From JBCCGI01 sp039029355 (lineage in GTDB: Bacteria > Planctomycetota > UBA1135 > GCA-002686595), in the NCBI GenBank assembly GCA_039029355.1, contig JBCCGI010000099.1, positions 1 to 26,154 on the forward strand: a stretch of 26,154 nt of DNA. The letters are read 5' to 3'. This document shows positions 7,846-16,100 of this stretch, piece after piece. Below the pieces are notes generated by a model. It did not search any database, was not told where the DNA came from, and saw only the letters and a program-made list of their open reading frames with translations. Position 1 is the stretch's first letter; the number at the start of each line of letters is the position of its first letter. Made by a program: the position numbers and the translations under genes.

Positions 7846-8846
7846 CGAGCGACGCCCCCTCTGCGACTCCGGGCCGCGCGCGACCGCGCCGGCTGCGGGG
7901 CTCCGCCGTGCTCCGCGAGCTGGTTGCCGAGACCGGCCTGGACCGCGGCAAGCTGATGCAGCCGCACTTCGTGCTGCCGGCGGAAGGCGGCGAGGAGCGC
8001 ATCGACTCGCTGCCGGGCATCGCGCGGATGGGCCGCGCCGAGCTGCTGCGGCGGGTCGAGGCCGACCTCGAGCTCGGCCTGAGGAGCGTGCTGCTCTTCG
8101 GGCTCGCGTCCGAGGGCGGCAAGAGCCACGCCGGCGAGCACGCCACCGACGCGGACGGCGCGGTGCCGGCGGCGGTGCGCGAGCTCAAGCGCGCCTTCGG
8201 CGCGGACCTGCTCGTCGCCACCGACGTCTGCCTGTGCGCCTACACCGACCACGGCCACTGCGGCCTGCTCGAGGACGGGCGCGTGGTGAACGACCCGAGC
8301 CTGGCGCCGCTCGCGCGCATGGCCGTCGCCCACTCCGAGGCCGGCGCAGACGTCGTCGCGCCGTCGGACATGATGGACGGACGCGTCGGCGCGCTGCGCG
8401 ACGCGCTGGACGCGGCGGGGCACGTCGAGACCGCGCTGCTCTCGTACGCGGTCAAGTACGCCTCCAGCTACTACGGTCCGTTTCGCGACGCCGCCGGCTC
8501 GGCGCCGGGCGAGGGCGATCGGCGCGGCTATCAAATGGACCCGCGCAACGCGCGCGAGGCCGAGCGCGAGGCGCTGCTCGACGAGGCCGAGGGCGCCGAC
8601 ATGCTGATGGTCAAGCCGGCGCTCGCCTACCTCGACGTGATCGCCCGCGTGCGGAGCGTCTCGCGCCTGCCGCTGGCCGCCTACAACGTGTCCGGAGAGT
8701 ACGCCGCGGTGAAGGCTGCGGCCGAGCGCGGTTGGCTCGACGAGGCCGACGTCGTGCGCGAGAACCTGTTCGCGATGTCGCGCGCCGGCGCGGACATCCT
8801 CATCACCTATCACGGGCGCGACGCCGCCCAGGGAGGTTGGCTGTGA
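7842..8846 (+). CDS. hemB: Delta-aminolevulinic acid dehydratase (porphobilinogen synthase), zinc type
   Basis: HemB condenses two 5-aminolevulinates to porphobilinogen. The 334-residue protein shows the catalytic lysines Lys205 (SYAVKYASSYYGPFRDA) and Lys258 (MVKPALAYLDVI). The metal site reads DVCLCAYTDHGHCG, with Cys130, Cys132 and Cys140, which is the zinc-binding three-cysteine set rather than the aspartate-rich magnesium version. NVSGEYAAVKAA and RENLFAMSRAGADILITYH close the barrel. The first ~18 residues are a Pro/Arg-rich extension ahead of the conserved core. The start ATG 7842 sits in an ATGA overlap with hemD and has an A/G-rich AAGGAAG upstream; the stop overlaps the hemL GTG. 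Confidence 0.97.
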   Translation: MTSDAPSATPGRARPRRLRGSAVLRELVAETGLDRGKLMQPHFVLPAEGGEERIDSLPGIARMGRAELLRRVEADLELGLRSVLLFGLASEGGKSHAGEHATDADGAVPAAVRELKRAFGADLLVATDVCLCAYTDHGHCGLLEDGRVVNDPSLAPLARMAVAHSEAGADVVAPSDMMDGRVGALRDALDAAGHVETALLSYAVKYASSYYGPFRDAAGSAPGEGDRRGYQMDPRNAREAEREALLDEAEGADMLMVKPALAYLDVIARVRSVSRLPLAAYNVSGEYAAVKAAAERGWLDEADVVRENLFAMSRAGADILITYHGRDAAQGGWL

Positions 8847-10135
8847 ACGTCACCGAGCCGAAGCTGGAGCGCTCCCGCGCGCTGTTCGAGCGGGCCGAGT
8901 CGCTGCTCCCCGGAGGCGTCAGCTCTCCCGTGCGCGCCTTCCGCGCCGTGGGCGGCACGCCACCGGTGCTCGCCCGCGCCTCGGGCGCGAAGACCTGGGA
9001 CGTCGACGGCAACGAGTACCTCGACTTCGTCGGCTCCTGGGGCCCGCTGATCCTCGGCCACGCGCACCCCGCGGTCGTCGAGGCGGTCGCGGCAGCGGCG
9101 GCCAACGGGACGACCTTCGGCGCGCCGTGCGAGGCCGAGATCGAGCTGGCCCGCACGGTCACGCGCCTGGTCGCGCCGCTGGAGCGCGTGCGCTTCGTGT
9201 CGTCCGGCACCGAGGCGACGATGAGCGCGATCCGCCTCGCGCGCGGCTTCACCGGGCGCGAGCTCGTGGTCAAGTTCGCCGGGTGCTACCACGGCCACGC
9301 CGACCACCTGCTGGTCGCCGCGGGGTCCGGGCTGGTGACCTTCGGGCAGCCCTCCTCCGCCGGCGTGCCGGCGGCCTTCGCCGAGCGCACGCTGGTGCTG
9401 CCGCTCGACGACACGGAGCGCGCCGAGGCGCTGTTCGCCGAGCGCGGCGACGAGATCGCGGCGATCATCCTCGAGCCGGTGCCGGCCAACAACGGGCTCC
9501 TGCTGCAGCGCCGCGAGTTCCTCCAGCGGCTGCGCGAGCTGACCGCGCAGCACGGCGCGCTCCTGATCTTCGACGAGGTGATCTCGGGCTTCCGGCTGGC
9601 GCCCGGCGGCGCGGCCGAGATGCTGGCGATCGCGCCCGACCTCGCGACCTACGGCAAGGTGATCGGCGGCGGCCTGCCGGTCGGCGCCTTCGGCGGCCGG
9701 GCCGACGTAATGGCGCGGCTCGCGCCCGAGGGCGACGTCTACCAGGCCGGCACGCTGTCCGGCAACCCGGTCGCGATGTCGGCCGGCTTGGCGGCGCTCG
9801 GCGAGCTCGAGCGCGCCGGGGGCTGGGCGCGTCTGGAGCAGCTGGGGCACGCGCTCGAGCAGCGGCTCGGTCCGATCCTCGCCGAGCGGAACGCCGCGCT
9901 CGTGCGCATCGGCTCGATCTTCTGGATGTCGCTGCAGCCCGGCGCCGCGCCGCGCCGCGCCGACGCGATCGAGGACGCGGGCGCGGAGCGCTACCGCGAG
10001 CTCTTCCACGGGCTCCTCGCGCGCGGCATCTCGCTCGCCCCGTCGGCCTACGAGGTCGGGTTCCTGTCGCTCGCCCACACCGAGGACGACCTCGACCGGC
10101 TCGCGACCGCGGTCGCCGAGCTCCTGCCCCGCTGA
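8843..10135 (+). CDS. hemL: Glutamate-1-semialdehyde 2,1-aminomutase
   Basis: A PLP-dependent class-III aminotransferase-fold enzyme converting glutamate-1-semialdehyde, the HemA product, into 5-aminolevulinate. The 430-residue length is standard. Evidence: SLLPGGVSSPVRAF (20-33), SSGTEATMSAIRLARG (120-135), FAGCYHGHADHLL (145-157), LIFDEVISGFR (241-251) holding the PLP-ring aspartate, and YGKVIGGGLPVGAFGG with Schiff-base Lys272. It starts at GTG 8843, in a GTGA overlap with hemB, with GGGAGG at 8831-8836 six bases upstream. The two-component kinase gene begins 7 bases after its stop. HemA and HemL together confirm the C5 route to 5-aminolevulinate. Confidence 0.97.
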   Translation: MNVTEPKLERSRALFERAESLLPGGVSSPVRAFRAVGGTPPVLARASGAKTWDVDGNEYLDFVGSWGPLILGHAHPAVVEAVAAAAANGTTFGAPCEAEIELARTVTRLVAPLERVRFVSSGTEATMSAIRLARGFTGRELVVKFAGCYHGHADHLLVAAGSGLVTFGQPSSAGVPAAFAERTLVLPLDDTERAEALFAERGDEIAAIILEPVPANNGLLLQRREFLQRLRELTAQHGALLIFDEVISGFRLAPGGAAEMLAIAPDLATYGKVIGGGLPVGAFGGRADVMARLAPEGDVYQAGTLSGNPVAMSAGLAALGELERAGGWARLEQLGHALEQRLGPILAERNAALVRIGSIFWMSLQPGAAPRRADAIEDAGAERYRELFHGLLARGISLAPSAYEVGFLSLAHTEDDLDRLATAVAELLPR

Positions 10136-10142
10136 GCCCACC

Positions 10143-11240
10143 ATGGCCTCCGGCCCGACGCGCGCCTTCCAGATCGCCTTCCTGGTGCTGCTGGTCGTCT
10201 GCATCGCGCAGGTCGCGTGGTGGATCCTCGACGAGGGGGCCCACTCGCGCGACATCCGCGACCGCTTCGCTTCCCTGTATCAGGCCGACGCGGCGGCGGG
10301 CGAGGCCTTGCTCGCGTCCGGGGTCCCGGCGGAGCGGGTCGAGGAGCTCATGCCCCACCTCGCCGCCGACTCCGAGCGCGGCGCGCTCGTGCGGCCGGAG
10401 GTGCTCGCCGAGCTCTACGAGGAGCGCAACAGCCGGCTGAACCAATACGGCTGGGAGGGCTCCTTCTTCCTGCTGGTGCTGCTCGCGGGGATGGGCGTGA
10501 TCCTCCAGGCGCTGCGCCAGAGCACCGCGCTGATGCAGCGCCAGCAGAACTTCCTAGCGTCGGTGAGCCACGAGCTGAAGAGCCCCCTCGCCAGCCTCAA
10601 GCTGTCGGCGGAGACGCTGCTCCTGCGCAAGCCCGACGCCGAGGGCACCGAGCGCCTCGCGGGACGCATGGTGCGCGACGCCGACCGGCTGGAGACGCTG
10701 GTGTCGAACCTGCTCGAGGTCACGCGGCTGGAGGAGGGCGACGCGGCGCCGCGCCCGCACACACAGCCGCTGCTGCCGCTGGTCCATGCCGCGGTCGAGC
10801 AGGTGCGGCCGAACCTGGAGCCGGGCGTCGAGCTGCAGCTCGCCGTGCCGGACGGGCTGACGGTCCACGCCGACCCCGAGGCCTTCCGCTCGTGCGTACG
10901 CAACCTTCTGACCAACGCGGGCAAGTCGGTGGCGGCGACGCCCTCCTCCGCCGGCGAGGTGCGGCTGGCCGTGCGCGCCGCCGAGGACGCCCATCGGATC
11001 GAGCTGACGGTCACGGACGAGGGCCTGGGCTTCGAGCGCGCCGAGGCCGCGCGCCTCTTCGACAAGTTCTACCGCCCCGGCGACGAGATGCGCCGGCGGA
11101 CGAAGGGCTCGGGTCTGGGGCTCTACATCGCGAAGAGCCATGCCAAGAGCCACGGCGGGAGCATCGAGGCCTTCAGCGACGGCCCGGGACGCGGCGCGGT
11201 GTTTACCCTACGGTGGCCGTCGGAGGACCCGCGCTCATGA
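10143..11240 (+). CDS. Membrane sensor histidine kinase inside the haem operon
   Basis: A 365-residue HisKA/HATPase_c kinase. Two membrane segments (about residues 8-28 and 107-125) enclose a ~76-residue charged extracytoplasmic region with no recognised sensor domain. No clear HAMP domain follows. The H-box is FLASVSHELKSPLASLK with phospho-acceptor His143. The N-box is VRNLLTNAGKSV (Asn254 and Asn258), then VTDEGLGF, LFDKFYRPG and GSGLGLYIAK as the ATP-binding boxes. All catalytic landmarks are intact. It starts 7 bases after hemL and overlaps the response regulator gene by four bases, so the two are a cognate pair. Lying between hemL and hemE it probably tunes, or is co-expressed with, haem synthesis; the signal cannot be inferred. 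Confidence 0.93.
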   Translation: MASGPTRAFQIAFLVLLVVCIAQVAWWILDEGAHSRDIRDRFASLYQADAAAGEALLASGVPAERVEELMPHLAADSERGALVRPEVLAELYEERNSRLNQYGWEGSFFLLVLLAGMGVILQALRQSTALMQRQQNFLASVSHELKSPLASLKLSAETLLLRKPDAEGTERLAGRMVRDADRLETLVSNLLEVTRLEEGDAAPRPHTQPLLPLVHAAVEQVRPNLEPGVELQLAVPDGLTVHADPEAFRSCVRNLLTNAGKSVAATPSSAGEVRLAVRAAEDAHRIELTVTDEGLGFERAEAARLFDKFYRPGDEMRRRTKGSGLGLYIAKSHAKSHGGSIEAFSDGPGRGAVFTLRWPSEDPRS

Positions 11241-11959
11241 GCACCGACAAGCCGCGCATCCTGGTCGTCGACGACGAGGAGCTGCTCGCCGCCACGATCG
11301 GAGAGAACCTGGTCGCCGAGGGCTACGACGTGCTCGTCGTCGGCGACGGGACCTCGGCCCTCTCCGAGCTCCGGGCATGCGAGTACGACCTGGTGCTGCT
11401 CGACGTGATGATGCCCGGGCTCGACGGCTACGCCGTGTGCGAGACGCTGCGCGGGGAGCGCAACGAGGTGCCGGTGCTGTTCCTCACCGCGCTAGGCGCC
11501 CTGGAGGACCGCGTGCGCGGCCTCGAGGCGGGCGGCGACGACTACCTGCCCAAGCCCTTCGCGCTCAAGGAGCTGCTCCTGCGCGTGGCCGCCATCCTGC
11601 GGCGCCGGAGCTGGTACGCGGGCGGAGCCGACGGCGAGCTGACGCTGCGCTTCGCGGGGGCCGAGGTCGACCTCGCCTCCTACGTGGGCCGCGACGCCGG
11701 CGGCGCCGAGCAGCGCCTGACCCACAAGGAAGCGATGATCCTCAAGTGCCTGTGGGAGCGCGCCGGCGCGGTGGTCTCGCGCGAGGACATCCTCGAGACG
11801 GTCTGGGGCTACGAGGTCTATCCATCCACGCGCACGATCGACAACTTCATCGTGCGCCTGCGCAAGCGTTTCGAACCCGACCCCGAAAGGCCGCGGCACT
11901 TCCACACCGTGCGCGGCGTCGGCTACCGCTTCACCAAGGAGCCCGAAGAGACACCGTGA
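11237..11959 (+). CDS. OmpR/PhoB-family response regulator
   Basis: 240 residues: an N-terminal receiver and a C-terminal winged-helix DNA-binding domain. Receiver landmarks are the acidic pocket Asp12-Asp13, phospho-acceptor Asp56 in LLDVMMPGLDGY, Thr84 and Lys106 (YLPKPF). The effector domain (about 135-235) ends in the typical TRTIDNFIVRLRKRFEPDP and HTVRGVGYRF. It should be phosphorylated by the kinase encoded just upstream (ATGA overlap) and act as a transcription factor. Its stop overlaps the hemE GTG. Targets are unknown; the operon's own promoter ahead of hemH or hemA is an obvious candidate, but no direct-repeat operator was found there by eye. Confidence 0.95.
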   Translation: MSTDKPRILVVDDEELLAATIGENLVAEGYDVLVVGDGTSALSELRACEYDLVLLDVMMPGLDGYAVCETLRGERNEVPVLFLTALGALEDRVRGLEAGGDDYLPKPFALKELLLRVAAILRRRSWYAGGADGELTLRFAGAEVDLASYVGRDAGGAEQRLTHKEAMILKCLWERAGAVVSREDILETVWGYEVYPSTRTIDNFIVRLRKRFEPDPERPRHFHTVRGVGYRFTKEPEETP

Positions 11960-12987
11960 GCGACCTACTCCTACGCGCCCTGCGCGGCGAAGAGACCCCG
12001 CGCCGCCCCCTGTGGATGATGCGCCAGGCGGGCCGCTACCTGCCCGAATACCGCGCGCTGCGCAAGGACCACGGCTTCCTGGAGCTCGCCCGCAACCCCG
12101 AGCTCGCCTGCCGCGTGACGATGCAGCCGCTCGAGCGCTTCCCGTTGGACGCGGCGATCATCTTCGCCGACCTGATGAGCCCGGTCTCGGCGCTCGGGAT
12201 CGACTTCCGCTTCGATCCCGGGCCGGTCATCGAGGCCCCGCTGCGCACGCGCGCCGCGATCGAGGCGCTGAGGGTGCCCGCCCCCGAAGAGGTGGCGCCC
12301 GAGGTCCCGAGCACCCTGCGCCTCGTGAAGCAGGAGCTGGCCGGCAAGGCCGCGCTGATCGGCTTCGCCGGCACGCCCTGGTCGATCGCCGCGTACCTCG
12401 TCGAGGGCAAGGGCGGCAAGGGCTTCCCGCGGCTGCGGGCCCTGATGGCCGAGGACTCAGATGCCCTCGACCTCCTGCTCGGCACCCTGACCGACCTGGT
12501 GGCGGGCTACATGATCGAGCAGCACAAGGCCGGCGCGGACGTGCTGCAGATCTTCGACTCCTGGGCCGGGCTGCTGTCGCGCGCGGACTACCACGCCCAC
12601 GTCGAGCCCCACCACCGGCGGCTCGCCGAGCGGCTGGGGGAGGCCGGGGTGCCCACGATCTACTTCGCCCAGGGAGCCCCCCATCTCGCGCGGGCCTACG
12701 CCGACCTCCCGACCGACGGCCTCTCGCTGTGCTGGCGCACGCCCCTGGGCGAGCTGCGGGCCGAGCTGGACGAGTCCGGCGTGAAGAAGGCGCTCCAGGG
12801 CAACCTCGACCCCGCCGTGCTGCTCGCCGGCCCCGACACCACCCGCGCGGCGGCGCAGGCCCTCCTGGCGAGCGTGCCCGCCCGCGGACACATCGTGAAC
12901 CTGGGCCACGGGCTCACGCCCGACACTCCCCTGGAGAGCGTCGAGGCCCTGATCGAGGTCGTGCACGCCGCTGGCCAGACGGGCTAA
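11956..12987 (+). CDS. hemE: Uroporphyrinogen decarboxylase
   Basis: HemE removes four carboxyl groups from uroporphyrinogen III to give coproporphyrinogen III. The 343-residue protein carries both family signatures: PLWMMRQAGRYLPEYR (residues 18-33) and GFAGTPWSIAAYLVEG. IIFADLMSPVSALG contains the conserved substrate-binding aspartate, and the end has VNLGHGLTPDTP. The start is GTG 11956 in a GTGA overlap with the response regulator stop, so it is coupled to the signalling genes. It is the last gene of the operon; a hairpin follows 39 bases after the stop. Confidence 0.97.
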   Translation: MSDLLLRALRGEETPRRPLWMMRQAGRYLPEYRALRKDHGFLELARNPELACRVTMQPLERFPLDAAIIFADLMSPVSALGIDFRFDPGPVIEAPLRTRAAIEALRVPAPEEVAPEVPSTLRLVKQELAGKAALIGFAGTPWSIAAYLVEGKGGKGFPRLRALMAEDSDALDLLLGTLTDLVAGYMIEQHKAGADVLQIFDSWAGLLSRADYHAHVEPHHRRLAERLGEAGVPTIYFAQGAPHLARAYADLPTDGLSLCWRTPLGELRAELDESGVKKALQGNLDPAVLLAGPDTTRAAAQALLASVPARGHIVNLGHGLTPDTPLESVEALIEVVHAAGQTG

Positions 12988-13025
12988 GGGCGTCCCGTTC
13001 CTGGGGTAACGACCGGCCGAAGGGG

Positions 13026-13044
13026 GCCGCCGAAGCACGGCGGC
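13026..13044 (+). terminator. Putative hairpin terminator after hemE
   Basis: A perfect 7-bp stem has arms GCCGCCG and CGGCGGC with a 5-base loop and is followed within about 6 bases by a short ATTT. It lies in the 122-base gap between hemE and the coiled-coil gene. The T-run is very weak, so the terminator call is tentative. Confidence 0.4.
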
Positions 13045-13109
13045 GTCCGATTTCCCCTGGAGTGGCTCTGCGGCCGCCGTTAAAACACGCCCCCCACCGC
13101 GGCCCATTT

Positions 13110-16100
13110 ATGTCACTCGAACTCGCTCTCGCCGCTCTCGGAACCGCAGGCGCCTCCGCGGCGCTCGGATGGTGGCTCCGCGGGACACGGACCCGCACCG
13201 AGCGCCGGATTCTCGAGCACCTCTACTCCGAAAAGGTGCGTCTGGCGGAAGGCGAGCGCGAGCAAGCCGTCCGCGAGCTGAACCAGAACCGCGTGCAGGT
13301 GCGGTCCTGGCAGCAGAAGATCGAGGGCACCGCGGCCACGATGGAGGACCTCGAGCGCGAGGCCAACTCGGCCCGCAGCCACACCTCCAGCCTCAAGAAG
13401 CAGCTGCTCGCCCGCGACGAGCGCATCGCCGTGCTGGAGGTCGATCTGGGCGAGGCGTGCAGCCAGATCTCGAACGGCGCCGAGGAGAACCTCGAACGCC
13501 GCGGCCGGCTGGCCGAGGAGCGCGGACGCCGGCGGGCGATGGAGACGCACCGCGACCACGCCCTGGCCGAACTGGAGCGCCGCGGGCAGGAGATCGAGAG
13601 CCTCGCCTACGCGCTCGACGGCGTGCCCGCCCTGCACGGCTTCATCGAGGAACGCGAAGACCGCATCGCCGAGCAGCTGGATCGGATCCGCGGGCTCGAG
13701 GCGCGGGTCGAGGAGCTGTCGCCCTTCCCCGAGCGCTTTGCCACCCTGGAGGCCGACCTCGCGCAGCGCGAGGGCACCTGGAAGGCCGAGAAGGACCAGC
13801 TGGAGGCCGACGCCGAGCGCCGCGTGGTGGAGCTGAACGCCGCCTCCCAGGAGCGCCTGCGCGCCACCAAGGAGAACGCCGAGAACGAGCTCGCGAAGGC
13901 GCAGACCGAGGCCGAACGACTGCTGCGCGAGACCCGCGAGAACCTCGAGCACGAACTGGAGGAGACGCGCGACGGCGCCGCCGGCGAGCTGACCGCCACC
14001 CGCTCGGGGCTGGAGCAGGCCCTGGCCGAGGCCCAGGAACAGGCCGCCGCCGAGCTGACCGAGACGCGCACGCGCCTGGAGCGCGAGCTGGCCGACGCCA
14101 AGGAAGAGGCCGCCCGCGAGCTAGCCGAGACGCGCGCCTCGCTCGAGGCCGAGCTCGACGGCACCCGGACCCAGGCCGCCAGCGAGCTCGAAGCGACCCG
14201 CGGCGCCCTGGAAGCCGAGCTTGAAGAGACGCGCACCAGCGCGGCCGACGAGCTGGAGCAGACCCGCGGCAAGCTCGAAGCCGAGCTGGAAGAGACCCGC
14301 GAACAGGCCGCGCGCGAGCTCGAGCAGACCCGCGGCTCGCTGAATGCGGAGCTCGACGAGACGCGCACCAGCGCCGCTGCGGAGCTGAAGCAAACGCGCG
14401 GGACGCTCGAAGCCGAGCTCGAAGAAGCCCGCTCCCAGGCCGCGAGTGAGCTCGACGAGACGCGCACCAACGCCGCCCTCGAGCTGGAGCAGACGCGCGG
14501 CTCGCTGGGCAGCGAGCTGAGCGAATCGAAGGAGAGCGCCGCCGAAAAGGAGCGCCAGCTCATCGACCGGCACGAGGCCGAGCTGACCGGCGTGCGCGCG
14601 ACGGCCGCGGCGGAGCTCGCGGAGACGCGCTCGGCGCTGGAGCAGGAGCTTTCGTCCGAGCGCGCACGCGCCGCCTCCGAGCTGGAGGAGACGCGCCGCA
14701 CGCTGGAGGAGAAGCTGGCCAGCGTCCGCGAGACCTCCGCCGCCGAGCTGGCCGAGACCCGCGCCGCGCTGGAAGGCGCGCTGGCGGTCGCACACGAGAA
14801 GGGCACGGCCGAGCTGGCCGAGACCCGCGCCATGCTGGAAGGCGAGCTGACCGCCTCGAGGGAGCGCGCGAACGCCGCCGCCGTCGAGGCGCGCGCGACG
14901 CTCGAGCGCAAGCTGTCCGAGGCGCGCGGCGGCGCGGCCAGCGAGATCTCGGAGATCGAGACGCGCGCCGCGCTCGAGCTGACCGAGACGCGCACGAAGC
15001 TCGAGGGCGAGATCGCCGCGGCGAAGGAAGCCGCCGCGCGCGAGCTGGCCGAGGCGCGCGAGGAGCAGGCCCTGTCCCTCGCCGCCGAGCAGGAAAGGCG
15101 CGCGGCCGACCTCGCCGAGGCCCGCGAAGCGGCCTCGCGCCAGGTCGCCGAGGAGCGCGCCAACGCCAAGCGCGAGCTGGAGGAGGCCCGCAAGGCGTCC
15201 GAGCGCGAGCTGAAGGCCACGCGCGACGCGGCCACCGAGCAGCTCCGAACGGCCCTCTCCGCCGGCGACGCGACCGCCGCCGAGCGCGAGCAGCGGCTCT
15301 TGGAGCTCGCCCCGCTGCCCGAGCGCGTCGCCTCGCTCGAACGCGAGGTCGAGGCGCGCGACGCCAGCCTCGAGGAGGCGCGCGAGCGCATCGACGAGCT
15401 CTCCGGACGCCAGGACGAGCTGGAGCCGCTGCCGGTCGAGCTCGAGCGCGCCAGCCGCGAGCTCGCCGAGGCCAAGCGCACGCTCAAGACCCGCGACGGC
15501 GAGCTGGAGCGCGAGCGCAAGCAGGCGAGCGGACTCAGCGCCAAGGTCACCGAGCTGGAGCCGCTGGTCGCGCGCGTCGCCGAGCTGGAGGGCGCTCTTC
15601 AGGCGCGCGGCGAGGAGGTGCGCTCACGCACCGAGGAGCGCTCCGAGGTCGAGCGCGAGCTGCGCGAGCGCCAGGCCGTCGAGCGCGCCCGCGACAAGCG
15701 CCTGAAGCAGTCCGAGGCGCGGCTCGAGGAGACGCGCGGCAACCTGACCCAGCGCGAGACCGAGCTGGCCGAGCGCCGCGACGAGGTCAAGGCGCAGAAG
15801 AAGCAGCTGTCGGCGCTCACCTCCTCGGAGAAGTCGCTGCAGGGCAAGCTCGACCGCGCCCTGGCCCGGATCGAGACGCAGTCCGGCGAGAAGGCCGAAC
15901 GCGACCAGCGCATCAAGGCGCTGCGCGCCGAGCTGCGCGAGGCCGAGTCCCGCGCACGGGCGGCGGAGAAGACCGCAACCAAGGCCGAGCAGCTGGCCGC
16001 GAAGGCCGAGCAGGCGGTCGTGAAGGCGCAGGAAGCCGCCCAAAAGGCGGCTGCCAAGCTCCCCACCAAGACCGTCAAGCCGACTCCCCCGCCGAAGCCC

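Noticed and set aside
8810..10255. 481-codon minus-strand frame opposite hemL
   Set aside because: It is antisense to hemL, with no ribosome site or recognisable domain.
13854..15272. Regular 33-bp repeats as a CRISPR array
   Set aside because: The units are contiguous, degenerate and in frame, with no separate unique spacers; they encode hendecads.
13607..15550. 647-codon Ser-rich minus-strand frame
   Set aside because: It is the mirror of the hendecad repeat; its apparent repeats come from the sense-strand periodicity, not from its own coding.
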